A stretch of 64,000 bases of DNA from assembly GCA_035295745.1 (NCBI GenBank), contig DATGIL010000053.1, positions 62,001 to 126,000 of the forward strand, in the 5' to 3' direction. Shown piece by piece: positions 48,366 to 57,052 of this stretch; within the stretch, counting starts at the first letter, position 1; the number at the start of each line of letters is the position of its first letter. Below the pieces are notes generated by a model. That model did not search any database. It saw nothing but the letters and a program-made list of their open reading frames with translations, and was not told the DNA's origin. This DNA is from JAIQFL01 sp035295745 (GTDB lineage Bacteria; Acidobacteriota; Terriglobia; Bryobacterales; Bryobacteraceae). The position numbers were made by a program, and so were the translations under genes.

Positions 48366-49708
48366 TCGTGATCGGCGCCGGCCCCGGTGGATACGAAGCG
48401 GCAGCACACGCGGCGCGGATGGGGCGCAAGGTTACGCTGATCGAGAAGGATCGGGTGGGCGGAGTTTGTCTGCACGCGGGCTGCATTCCGGCGAAGACGT
48501 TCCTGCGGTCTTCGAAGCTGTTCCAGGAATTCGGTGAGGCTTCGGCGTACGGGATTCGCGCGGAGTCGTTCGCGTTCGATATGCCGGCGGTGGTGGAGCG
48601 CAAGAATCGCGTGGTTGGTACGCTCACGCGCGGTGTACAGGGTATGTTGAAGCGCGCGGGTGTGGAGACGATCACGGGGCATGCGCGTCTGGCCTCGCGC
48701 GGTGTCGTCGAGGTGAACGGGGAGCGCTACGAAGCGCCGAACATTCTGATCGCTACGGGATCGCGGCCGGCGGTGCCGCCGATTCCGGGAATCCGCTCGG
48801 AGAGCGTCTTGGATTCGAATACGGTCTTCTCCCTCACTCGCGTGCCCGAGCGGATCGCCATTATCGGCGGCGGGTACATCGGGCTGGAGTTCGCTTCCTT
48901 TTTCCAGGAGGCGGGCGCGCAGGTGAGCGTTTACGAGATGCTGCCGCAGATCGCGGCGGGAAGCGACCGCGAGATCTCGCAGTTTCTGTTTCAGGTGATG
49001 AAGCGCAAGGGAATTGAGTTTCATCTCTCGTGCCGTGTGCTGGAAATTGAAGGCAACGATTTGCGCTACGCCGCGGGCGATGGCAGTCGTGCGAGCGCGT
49101 CAGCCGACTACATCCTGAATGCGACGGGCCGCGCACCGCTGGTGCAGGATCTGGGTCTCGAGGCGGCCGGTGTGGACTTCACCGCGCGCGGCATTCGCAC
49201 TTCCGACTTAGGCAAGACGAACGTGCCGGGCATCTGGGCGTGCGGAGATGTGACCGGGCGGCGGATGCTGGCGCACGCTGCGACTCGCGAAGGGATCGCG
49301 GCGGTCAACAATATGTTCGGCAAGAAGGATCGCATCCGATACGGCGCGATTCCGGCGGTGATTTATACGCATCCCGAGGTTTCGTCGGTGGGCAAGTCGG
49401 AAGAGGAACTGCAGGCGGAAGGAACGGAATATCGAAAGTCGGTAGTCCCGATGGCGGTGGCCGGGCGGTTCCTGGTGGAGAGCGACGGTCAGTCCGGGAT
49501 CGTGAAGGTGCTGGTGGGCGCGCGGTACGGCGAGATTCTGGGCGTACATGCGGTGGGCGACTCTTCGAGCGAATTTATTGTGGCGGCGGCTGCGATGGTG
49601 GAGACGGGGATGAGTCTTACTGACGCAGGACGGATCATTTTCCCGCACCCCACGGTGTCGGAAGCACTGCGCGAGGCTTTGGGCGCGGCGGCACATCAGA
49701 ATGTTTGA
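48353..49708 (+). CDS. lpdA: Dihydrolipoamide dehydrogenase (E3)
   Basis: ATG at 48353 opens a 451-residue protein beginning MHDLIVIGAGPGGYEAAAHA, the FAD dinucleotide fold. The redox disulfide is VCLHAGCIPAKT, the NAD fold starts IAIIGGGYIGLEFASF, and the C-terminal dimer interface has the active-site HPTVSEALREA. E3 reoxidises dihydrolipoamide using NAD. The frame is open far upstream inside the E2 gene, but this ATG matches the family start. It overlaps E2 by 13 bp and is followed, across repeat copy 8, by the fused E1 gene. Confidence 0.95.
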   Translation: MHDLIVIGAGPGGYEAAAHAARMGRKVTLIEKDRVGGVCLHAGCIPAKTFLRSSKLFQEFGEASAYGIRAESFAFDMPAVVERKNRVVGTLTRGVQGMLKRAGVETITGHARLASRGVVEVNGERYEAPNILIATGSRPAVPPIPGIRSESVLDSNTVFSLTRVPERIAIIGGGYIGLEFASFFQEAGAQVSVYEMLPQIAAGSDREISQFLFQVMKRKGIEFHLSCRVLEIEGNDLRYAAGDGSRASASADYILNATGRAPLVQDLGLEAAGVDFTARGIRTSDLGKTNVPGIWACGDVTGRRMLAHAATREGIAAVNNMFGKKDRIRYGAIPAVIYTHPEVSSVGKSEEELQAEGTEYRKSVVPMAVAGRFLVESDGQSGIVKVLVGARYGEILGVHAVGDSSSEFIVAAAAMVETGMSLTDAGRIIFPHPTVSEALREALGAAAHQNV

Positions 49709-49742
49709 TGGTTTATGGATGGATGTAGATTCTGCGGGGCAC

Positions 49743-49808
49743 ACTTGGTGCGGGCGCGAAAAGTCTCGACACGAGTGTCGAGACGGCAAACAGGAGCGTT
49801 TGCGCCAC
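49743..49808 (+). repeat. Double-hairpin repeat, copy 8
   Basis: TTGGTG leader, CGAAAAG, stem 1 GTCTCGACA/TGTCGAGAC with CGAG loop, stem 2 GCAAACA/CGTTTGC with one mismatch, GCCAC tail. It lies between the E3 gene (ends 49708) and the E1 gene (starts 49867). Confidence 0.9.
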
Positions 49809-49866
49809 GATTGCTCGCGGGCGTCCTCATGCAGGGCAGTAGAAGGAAACTCAGGAGACCGGCGGA

Positions 49867-52326
49867 ATGCCTAAGTCGATTGTTATAGAACCCGAGAGAG
49901 TCTTTGCCAGCGAGACGATTCACTTTCACGGCATCCCGGTGAATGCGTATTGCAAGACGTGGGAGGAGGAGCGTGCCGCCTTTTCCGCAGAGGACTTCCT
50001 GAGCATCTGGCGCGATATGTGCGCCATTCGCGAGTTCGAATCAATCCTCAACGAGATCAAGACGAAAGGGACGTACAAGGGCGTCACCTACACTCATGCC
50101 GGGCCGGCGCACCTATCGATCGGGCAGGAAGCGGCGGCAGTTGGCATGGCATTCTCGCTGACGCCCGACGACCAGATCTTTGGCTCGCATCGCAGTCACG
50201 GCGAGATTCTGGCCAAGGGATTCTCGGCGATCCGCCAGTTGAGCGATGCGCGGTTGATGAGCATCATGGAGTCGTACCGCGATGGCGCGCTGCTGCGGCC
50301 CGTGGAGAAGGGTTATCAGGGCGACACGAAAGGCCTGGCGCTGCGCTTCTTCACTTACGGCGCCTATAGCGAGATCTTCGCGCGCGAGACCGGTTTCAAC
50401 CGCGGATTGGGGGGCTCGATGCACGCCTTCTTCGCGCCGTTTGGAATCTATCCGAATAACGCGATCGTGGGCGGGTCGGGCTCCATCGCGCCGGGTGCGG
50501 CGCTCTTCAAGCGCGTGAATCGCAAGCCGGGGATCGTGGTGGCGAATATCGGTGACGCGTCGTTTGGCTGCGGCCCGGTGTGGGAAGGCATCACCATCGC
50601 GTCGATGGATCAGTATCGCAAGCTGTGGGACGAGTCGCTGGGCGGTGGGTTGCCGATCATTTTCAACTGCATGAACAACTTCTACGGCATGGGCGGCCAG
50701 CCGGTCGGCGAGACCATGGGAGTGGAGCACACGGTGCGCATCGGAGCGGGCGTGAATCCCGAACAGATGCATGCCGAGCGCGTGAACGGGTACGATCCGA
50801 TGCCTGTGATCGACGCGTTCCGCCGCAAGAAACAGGTACTCGTGGAAGGCCGAGGGCCGGTCCTTCTGGACACGGTGACGTACCGGATCAGCGGGCATTC
50901 GCCATCGGATGCGTCGAGTTACCGGTCGAAAGAAGAGATCGAGCGCTGGCAGCAGGCGGACTCGATTCGCGCCTTCCGGCAGAAACTGGTGGACGGCGGG
51001 TTCAGCACGGCGGACTCACTAGTGAGCGCGAAGGCGGCGGTGGAAGCGACGATCTTCGAGATGTTTCAACTGGCGGTGGATTTGCAGACTAGCCCGCGAG
51101 TGACGGTTGATTCCGAGCTGGTGGGATCCGTGATGTTTTCGAATCAGCGCATAGAGAAGTTCGATTCGCGCGCGCCCGAGTTTCTGCACGACGTCGCCGA
51201 CAATCCGCGGGTGCAGCAGATTCGTGGCAAGATCCGCACGCCTACGGACGGCGGCAAACCGGTTCCGAAGATGAAGGCGTATAACGTGCGTGATAGCATC
51301 TTCGAGGCGATGCTACATCGCTTCTCGGTAGACCCGACGATGATCGCGTTCGGCGAGGAGAATCGCGATTGGGGCGGCGCGTTTGCGGTGTACCGGGGGT
51401 TGACGGAGGCGCTGCCTTATCATCGGCTGTTCAACACGTCGATCTCAGAAGCGGGGATTGTGGGTGCGGCAGTGGGGTACGGGCTGGCCGGCGGCCGGGT
51501 GGTGGCGGAGTTGATGTATGCCGATTTCATGGGCCGCGCGGGGGACGAGATCTTCAATCAGCTCTCGAAGTGGCAGTCGATGTCGGCAGGTCAATTGACG
51601 ATGCCGGTGGTGCTGCGGATTTCGGTGGGAGCGAAATATGGCGCGCAGCATTCGCAGGACTGGACGGCGCTGGTGCATCACATTCCCGGGCTGAAGGTGG
51701 TCTACCCGGTGACGCCGTACGATGCCAAGGGTATGATGAACGCGGCGCTTGCCGGCACCGACCCCGTGATCTTTTTCGAGAGCCAGAAGATTTACGACTA
51801 CGGCGAGATGTTCGTGGAGTCGGGCGTGCCGGAAGGGTTCTACGAGATTCCACTGTCGGAGCCGTCGGTGAAGCGCAGGGGCAAGGATCTGACGCTGATC
51901 ACGCTAGGGCCCGCTTTGTACACGGCGATGGCGGCGGCGGACGAGTTGCAGTCGCGCTTTGGGCTCTCGGCGGAGCTCATCGATTTGCGCGCGGTGAATC
52001 CGCTGAATTACGAGCCGCTGGTGGAGTCGGTGCGGAAGACGGGCAAAGTGCTGTTGGCCTCAGACGCGGTGGAGCGGGGCTCGGTGATGCAGACTGTTGC
52101 GTCGAATCTGACGCAGCTCTGTTTCGACGATCTGGACGGTCCGCCGGTCGTGTTGGGGTCACGGAATTGGATCACACCGGCGGCGGAGTTGGAGGCGCTG
52201 TTCTTTCCGCAGGTGTCGTGGTTCTTGGATGCGATTCACGAGAGAATATTGCCACTGAAGGATTACACGCCGAAGAGTAATCAGACATTGGGAGAGTTGG
52301 TCAGGCGGGCACGGATGGGCGTGTGA
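49867..52326 (+). CDS. Fused alpha-beta E1 of a 2-oxoacid dehydrogenase complex
   Basis: The 819-residue protein joins both E1 chains. Residues about 30-400 are the alpha part: HRSHGEIL, GGSMHAFF, GSIAPGAA and the thiamine-diphosphate motif GDASFGCG...N (NCMNNFYGMGG). Residues about 470-819 are the beta part: FGEENRDWGG, SISEAGIVGAAVGYGLAG, ADFMGRAGDEI and QHSQDW. E1 decarboxylates the oxoacid and acylates the lipoyl group. Acetoin, branched-chain and pyruvate complexes share this pattern, so the substrate is undecided. AGGAG precedes the ATG. The order E2-E3-E1 is unusual. Confidence 0.9.
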   Translation: MPKSIVIEPERVFASETIHFHGIPVNAYCKTWEEERAAFSAEDFLSIWRDMCAIREFESILNEIKTKGTYKGVTYTHAGPAHLSIGQEAAAVGMAFSLTPDDQIFGSHRSHGEILAKGFSAIRQLSDARLMSIMESYRDGALLRPVEKGYQGDTKGLALRFFTYGAYSEIFARETGFNRGLGGSMHAFFAPFGIYPNNAIVGGSGSIAPGAALFKRVNRKPGIVVANIGDASFGCGPVWEGITIASMDQYRKLWDESLGGGLPIIFNCMNNFYGMGGQPVGETMGVEHTVRIGAGVNPEQMHAERVNGYDPMPVIDAFRRKKQVLVEGRGPVLLDTVTYRISGHSPSDASSYRSKEEIERWQQADSIRAFRQKLVDGGFSTADSLVSAKAAVEATIFEMFQLAVDLQTSPRVTVDSELVGSVMFSNQRIEKFDSRAPEFLHDVADNPRVQQIRGKIRTPTDGGKPVPKMKAYNVRDSIFEAMLHRFSVDPTMIAFGEENRDWGGAFAVYRGLTEALPYHRLFNTSISEAGIVGAAVGYGLAGGRVVAELMYADFMGRAGDEIFNQLSKWQSMSAGQLTMPVVLRISVGAKYGAQHSQDWTALVHHIPGLKVVYPVTPYDAKGMMNAALAGTDPVIFFESQKIYDYGEMFVESGVPEGFYEIPLSEPSVKRRGKDLTLITLGPALYTAMAAADELQSRFGLSAELIDLRAVNPLNYEPLVESVRKTGKVLLASDAVERGSVMQTVASNLTQLCFDDLDGPPVVLGSRNWITPAAELEALFFPQVSWFLDAIHERILPLKDYTPKSNQTLGELVRRARMGV

Positions 52327-52338
52327 GGGCAACGGCAT

Positions 52339-52412
52339 ACGGTGGATGTGCTGGAGGCCCGAAAAGCATCGAGATGAGTCTCGACGCGGCAAACAGGGGT
52401 ATTTGCGCCACG
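52339..52412 (+). repeat. Double-hairpin repeat, copy 9
   Basis: GGTGGA leader (spacer longer than in other copies), CGAAAAG, stem 1 GCATCGAGA/TCTCGACGC with one mismatch, stem 2 GCAAACA/TATTTGC with one mismatch and GGGG loop, GCCAC tail. It fills the gap between the E1 gene and the kinase gene and ends 2 nt before the kinase ATG. Confidence 0.87.
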
Positions 52413-52414
52413 TG

Positions 52415-54937
52415 ATGCAGATCGGCAAGTACACGGTCACGGCGGAAATTGGGAGTGGGGGATTCGGGCGTGTGTACAGCGCGACCGACCCCAGCGTAGG
52501 CCGAACGGTCGCGATCAAAGTGATGAACGCTCCCGACGATGCGAGTATCGTCAGGCGCTTTCGTTCCGAAGCGAAGACTGTCGCGAATCTGCATCATCGG
52601 AACATCGTCACGGTGTACGAATTCGGCGAGCAATCGGGCGTTCCGTACCTGGTGATGGAGTATCTGGAGGGCGTCACTCTACAGAGCCTGATCGGCCAAG
52701 GTTCGGTCGCGCTTCTGGAAAAGCTGGAGATCATGGTGGAGGCCGCCGAGGGCCTCAAGTATGCGCACGAGCATGGCGTGACACATCGGGATGTGAAGCC
52801 CGGCAACATCATGCGGCTGGTAGATGGCTCGGTCAAGATTATGGACTTCGGCATCGCGCGCATCGCGGCCGAGGGCACCATGGGGCACACCGCCGCGGGG
52901 CTGGTGGTGGGCAGTATGCGATACATGGCGCCGGAACAGTTCCGCGGCACTGCCGATGCCATGAGCGACATCTTCTCGTATGGCATCACGTTTTTCGAGC
53001 TGTTGGCGGGCTACAATCCGTTCGCTTCGCCGGATCCCGCGATTTCGATTTACCTGATTACCAGCACAGATGCCCCGTCGTTGCGGTCGGTTGTTCCTGA
53101 GTATTCCGAGGCGCTGGATGCGGTGGTGGCTCGCCTGCTGGCGAGGTCGCGTGAGGTGCGGTACAGCCGGTTCGACGATGTGTTGCTCGATCTGCGTCCG
53201 CTGCTGATGGAGGCGCGGCGGCGGCACGGCGCTGCTCTGTACACACAGGCCGGACAACTGCTGGCAACGGGTCAGTTGGAGCTCGCGAGTGCGACAGTGC
53301 GCAAGGTGCTCGATCTGGATCCCATGCACACGGCCGCGGCGGCGTTGCGTTTGCAGATCGACCAGGCATTGCAGCATCGCGACGTGATTACCCACGTGGC
53401 GCCGATGCTGGAGCGAGCGGAGCGGGAGTTGTCCGAGCGAAGATCCGAAGAGGCTGCGTCGATTTTGGCGGGCGTACCGACGATGGCACAACGGATTCCG
53501 GAGTTGCAGGCGCGCTTGCAGGAGGCCGCGACGCAGATTGCGAGGATGCGCGCCAGCGAGCGGTTGCTGGTGGCGGCGCGGCAAGGGCTGGCTCAGGACG
53601 ATCTCACCACGGCTTTCCGTGCGGCTTCCGAGGCGGTCGTGGGCGATCCGGGTAACGAGGCTGCCAATCATCTGCTGGAGACAGTCCGGACGCGGATGGC
53701 GACGCGGGATGCGCAGCGGCGCTTCCAGGAGGAAATCGCGCGCGTCAATGGGCTGCTACAGGTTGGCAAAACGGACGAGGCATCGGCGGCGATCGCGGGA
53801 CTCGACGCATCGGTACGCGGGACGCCGGAAGTGGCGGCTCTGCGGAAGTATGCGGAGGAACAGAAGGCGCGCGAGGATCGGGCGCAGAAACTGGCGTTGG
53901 GGATGGCAGGCGCGGGGGCGCTGCTGAACCAGCGTAAGTACGATGAGGCGATCGGGGCGATAGACCGGTTGGCGGCGGAATATCCGGAGAGCGCGGAGTT
54001 GCGCGCATTGCGGCGGCATGCTGAGGAGCGGCGAGCAGCGGAAGCGCGCATTCCGACTGTCGAGGCTACGAGGCCAGTGGCCCTGCCAGTCGCATCGAAA
54101 CCGGCCGCACCGAAACCGGCCGCACCGAGCGACGTCGCATCAGCGGTTCCTACGCCGGAGCGAAAGACGTCTCCGACAGTGTGGATCGGGGTCTCGCTGT
54201 TGGCGGTGGCGGGTGTGCTGTTCTTGGTGCTGCGGCCGCATCCCGCTCCAGTCGCACCGAGGGCGCCGGCGACTTCGACGAGTCCGGCTACTCCCACAAT
54301 GCCGCTCGGCGTGGCGGCTTTGAGCGGTCCGGAAAAGGCGATTGCGGGGACTTCGTACGAGATGGCGTTGCAGGCAACGGGCGGAACTCCGCCGATCAGG
54401 TGGAGCGTGCCGACGGCATCGCTGCCGGCTGGGCTCGCGCTGGATCCGGCTCGCGGCGTAATAGCGGGTGTGCCTGCGGCGGTAGGGCGGTTTGCGTTTC
54501 TGGTAACGGCTGTGGATGCCGCGGGACAGAGTGCCAGTCGCGACGTAGTGGTGTTGGTGGAAGCTCCTGCGAAGACGGAGCCTGAAGCAGCGGCAAAGGG
54601 CAAGCCGGTGGCGACCGCGGCGCTGGCGCCACCATGCCAGGTTGCCAAGTTCGTTTTGGAGCAATATGGCGACGCACTATCGGGCGAACTGGTGTGGAGC
54701 GGATCGCTTGGGAGCAGGGAGCGGCTGAGTATCGAGAATCGGCGTGCCTCGATCGGGCGGGTGCAGGGCGATGTGTTGCCGCAGAATGTGCCGCTGCGGA
54801 TTTCGGTTTCGCCGGCGACGGTGAAGTTGGTCTCAGCGCCGTCGGCTGCGAACTGCTGGGCCTCGGGGCTGGCGATACAGAACGGCGCGAGTGCCACGAG
54901 CGAGATTCATATCAAGTGGCAGGTGTTTCAGCCATAA
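52415..54937 (+). CDS. Transmembrane Ser/Thr protein kinase with Ig-like sensor domain
   Basis: The ATG at 52415 is chosen because the kinase fold begins right after it; the frame extends 23 codons upstream but those translate repeat copy 9. The 840-residue protein has a Hanks-type kinase domain (GSGGFGRVY, AIKVM, HRDVKPGNIM, DFGIAR, APEQ), a helical TPR-like middle region, one membrane helix (about 590-610, WIGVSLLAVAGVLFLVL), and an extracellular part with a putative Ig (He_PIG-like) domain: LPAGLALDPARGVIAGVPAAVG. It is likely a receptor kinase. No ribosome site is visible because the repeat occupies that position. Confidence 0.9.
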   Translation: MQIGKYTVTAEIGSGGFGRVYSATDPSVGRTVAIKVMNAPDDASIVRRFRSEAKTVANLHHRNIVTVYEFGEQSGVPYLVMEYLEGVTLQSLIGQGSVALLEKLEIMVEAAEGLKYAHEHGVTHRDVKPGNIMRLVDGSVKIMDFGIARIAAEGTMGHTAAGLVVGSMRYMAPEQFRGTADAMSDIFSYGITFFELLAGYNPFASPDPAISIYLITSTDAPSLRSVVPEYSEALDAVVARLLARSREVRYSRFDDVLLDLRPLLMEARRRHGAALYTQAGQLLATGQLELASATVRKVLDLDPMHTAAAALRLQIDQALQHRDVITHVAPMLERAERELSERRSEEAASILAGVPTMAQRIPELQARLQEAATQIARMRASERLLVAARQGLAQDDLTTAFRAASEAVVGDPGNEAANHLLETVRTRMATRDAQRRFQEEIARVNGLLQVGKTDEASAAIAGLDASVRGTPEVAALRKYAEEQKAREDRAQKLALGMAGAGALLNQRKYDEAIGAIDRLAAEYPESAELRALRRHAEERRAAEARIPTVEATRPVALPVASKPAAPKPAAPSDVASAVPTPERKTSPTVWIGVSLLAVAGVLFLVLRPHPAPVAPRAPATSTSPATPTMPLGVAALSGPEKAIAGTSYEMALQATGGTPPIRWSVPTASLPAGLALDPARGVIAGVPAAVGRFAFLVTAVDAAGQSASRDVVVLVEAPAKTEPEAAAKGKPVATAALAPPCQVAKFVLEQYGDALSGELVWSGSLGSRERLSIENRRASIGRVQGDVLPQNVPLRISVSPATVKLVSAPSAANCWASGLAIQNGASATSEIHIKWQVFQP

Positions 54938-54947
54938 GGCGGTGGAT

Positions 54948-55379
54948 TCAGCGGCCGGAGGAACCGAACCCGCCTGCGCCTCTGACTGAATCAGCCAAAT
55001 CGCCTTCCACCCACTCCACGGCCTCATAACGGGACACGATCATCTGCGCGATGCGGTCCCCAGCGTGCACGGTGTAGGGGGCCCGGCCGAGATTCAGCAG
55101 GATCACGCGGATTTCTCCGCGGTATCCAGGATCGATGGTGCCGGGCGTGTTGGGGCTGGTGATGGCGTGGCGAAGGGCGAGGCCGCTGCGGGGACGGACT
55201 TGCGCTTCGTAGCCGGGCGGCAGTTCGATGGTGAGTCCGGTGGGAACCAGGTGGGGTACGCCGGGTTCGAGGGTCACGTCCTCCACCGAGCGCAAGTCCA
55301 TGCCGGCGTCTTCATCGGGTCCATGTGCGTAGGAGGGAAGGACGGCCGCGGGGTGGATGCGTTGGATTCGAATCTGCAT
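54948..55379 (-). CDS. dut: dUTP pyrophosphatase
   Basis: The 143-residue protein has all five dUTPase motifs: DAGMDLRS, PRSGLALRH, GTIDPGYRGEI, RIAQMIVSRYE and the C-terminal RGAGGFGSSGR arm. It hydrolyses dUTP to dUMP, which feeds thymidylate synthesis and keeps uracil out of DNA; the active enzyme is a trimer. It is convergent with the kinase gene and divergent from the ThyX-like gene, whose start lies about 19 bp from this start. Confidence 0.97.
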   Translation of the reverse strand: MQIRIQRIHPAAVLPSYAHGPDEDAGMDLRSVEDVTLEPGVPHLVPTGLTIELPPGYEAQVRPRSGLALRHAITSPNTPGTIDPGYRGEIRVILLNLGRAPYTVHAGDRIAQMIVSRYEAVEWVEGDLADSVRGAGGFGSSGR

Positions 55380-55398
55380 TCCCCGTTATGATAACGTC

Positions 55399-56829
55399 TT
55401 GACCCCCACCAAACGCGTCATCACGGTGGCGCCGATGCCGCCGGAAAAAAGCGCCTATGCACTAGCGCGCTACAGCCGTTCGCCCGATTCGATCCGCGAC
55501 TCGATCGAGTGGGTGCGCACGCACGACTCGCAGAAATTTCTGGAAAGTTTCTATTTCCAGTACGGGCATGCCTCGATTGCCGACCTCGGTCACACGGTGA
55601 TGTGTTTCGAGGGAATCTCCGAGTTGGCGGCGACTGAAATAGAAGAGGAGAGTCTGTGGGACGGGCAGGCGAAATCGTCCCGCTACCAGGACTTTTCGCA
55701 GGCCGGTTTCGTGACGCCGCCCGAGTTTTCGAGTGCGGAAGCCGGGGCTTTTCGCGCGGCGGGCGAGGAATTGCTGCGTGCCTATGCTGCGGTGAACGAG
55801 CGGGCCTTCGCCTACCTTTGCGAGCAACTGCCGCGTCCGGAGGAGATGAAGCCCGAGCCGTACCGGCGCAACGTGGCGGCGCGGGCGTTCGATGTTGCGA
55901 GGTACCTGCTGTTCTGGGGAGTTCCGACCAACGTGGGACAAGTCACGAGCATCCGCACGCTGGAGAAACAGATCCGCCGGCTGAAGGCGTCGGAATACGC
56001 GGAGTTGCGCAGCTTGGGAGAGGAGATGGCGCAGGCATGCGCCGGCGAGCCGGACTGCCGGTGGGATGCAAGTGCCGTCGCGGAGCCGCTGGCTCCGACG
56101 CTCGCGCGGCACGCGGATACCGAGCAGCACAGCGTTACGGCGCGAGATGATTTACGGCGCTGGGCGGAACAGAATCTTCCGGCGGCGATGGGAGGGACAC
56201 CGGAGCGCGTGGATCTCATCCGTCCGACGCAGGTGCCGGCAGATATCGTGGCCACGCTGTTGTATCCGGTGACGGACAGGCCATTCCGCGAACTCTACGA
56301 GCTGGCGTGTGAGTGGAGCGAACGGCGGCGCGCCGAAGTGATCGATCTGGCGATGGGTTCGCGCACACGGCGGGATGAGATACTGGCGGGCTTCCGCGGA
56401 GGGCTGTACGCGTACGATTTCGTGATCGATGTCGGGGCATACCGCGATTTGCACCGGCATCGGCGCTGCCAGAAGTTCCGCCAGTCGTATGCAGGCGGTT
56501 TGGGGTACGACACTCCACGGGTAGTGAAGGATTCGGGCGCCGGGGATGTGTACGACGCTGCGATGCGCGCGGCATTCGAGAGCATGCAGAAGCTGCCAGC
56601 TCCCGGGGCGCACTATTTATTGCCGTTCGGAGCACGGTCGCGATTTCTCTTCAAGATGGATTTCGCGGAGGCGGAGTACATTTCGCAGCTTCGCAGCGGG
56701 GTGAAGGGGCACTTCAGTTACCGCGAGATCGCCTGGGAAATGAAATGCAAGATGGAGGAGGTGGAGCCGGAACTGGGGCGGCTGATTCAGGCGACTCCTC
56801 CGTGGATTGAAGATCCTTTGCGGCGGTGA
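55399..56829 (+). CDS. Two-domain ThyX-like (flavin-dependent thymidylate synthase family) protein
   Basis: The start is uncertain: TTG at 55399 gives 476 residues; the frame also opens with ATG at 55357, but that overlaps the dUTPase start region, and ATG 55435 is further in. Canonical ThyX has about 220-250 residues; this protein has two ThyX-like halves. The first has YGHASIADLGH and QAKSSRYQDFS but lacks RHR; the second has LHRHRRCQKFRQSYAGG with RHR present. The full motif RHRxxSxNxxSxR is therefore split or degraded, and the true activity is unclear. Location next to dut supports a thymidylate role. Confidence 0.75.
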   Translation: MTPTKRVITVAPMPPEKSAYALARYSRSPDSIRDSIEWVRTHDSQKFLESFYFQYGHASIADLGHTVMCFEGISELAATEIEEESLWDGQAKSSRYQDFSQAGFVTPPEFSSAEAGAFRAAGEELLRAYAAVNERAFAYLCEQLPRPEEMKPEPYRRNVAARAFDVARYLLFWGVPTNVGQVTSIRTLEKQIRRLKASEYAELRSLGEEMAQACAGEPDCRWDASAVAEPLAPTLARHADTEQHSVTARDDLRRWAEQNLPAAMGGTPERVDLIRPTQVPADIVATLLYPVTDRPFRELYELACEWSERRRAEVIDLAMGSRTRRDEILAGFRGGLYAYDFVIDVGAYRDLHRHRRCQKFRQSYAGGLGYDTPRVVKDSGAGDVYDAAMRAAFESMQKLPAPGAHYLLPFGARSRFLFKMDFAEAEYISQLRSGVKGHFSYREIAWEMKCKMEEVEPELGRLIQATPPWIEDPLRR

Positions 56830-56843
56830 GGGCGGCGAGGTGC

Positions 56844-56894
56844 GCCAGAGCAGATCGCGATCTTTCTAATGGCAGATCGGTGATCTGCTCTGGC
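56844..56894. terminator. Long inverted repeat between convergent genes
   Basis: GCCAGAGCAGATC (56844-56856) and GATCTGCTCTGGC (56882-56894) pair perfectly over 13 bp around a 25-nt loop. It lies 15 bp after the ThyX-like stop, between convergent genes, where a bidirectional transcription stop is expected. No long T-run follows, so a processing or barrier hairpin is also possible. Confidence 0.55.
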
Positions 56895-56916
56895 TGGATT
56901 GAACCAACTGCATCGG

Positions 56917-56960
56917 ACTTGGTAGACTGCCGAAAAGTCTCGAGACAGCAAATCTTGTCC
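56917..56960 (+). repeat. Decayed remnant of the double-hairpin repeat
   Basis: It contains ACTTGGTAGACTGCCGAAAA, then TCTCGAGAC with the stem-1 loop deleted, then AGCAAAT, after which similarity stops. It lies about 20 bp upstream of the intact copy 10. Confidence 0.7.
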
Positions 56961-56980
56961 ACTGAGACCTTTCATCTCAG

Positions 56981-57046
56981 ACTTGGCGGACACGCGAAAT
57001 GCGTCGAGATGAGTCTCGACGCGGCAAACAGGAGTGTTTGCGTCAC
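56981..57046 (+). repeat. Double-hairpin repeat, copy 10
   Basis: TTGGCGGA leader, CGAAATG, stem 1 GCGTCGAGA/TCTCGACGC with TGAG loop, stem 2 GCAAACA/TGTTTGC with GGAG loop, tail GTCAC. It ends 6 nt beyond the stop of the minus-strand malic enzyme gene. Confidence 0.92.
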
Positions 57047-57052
57047 CTCAGG

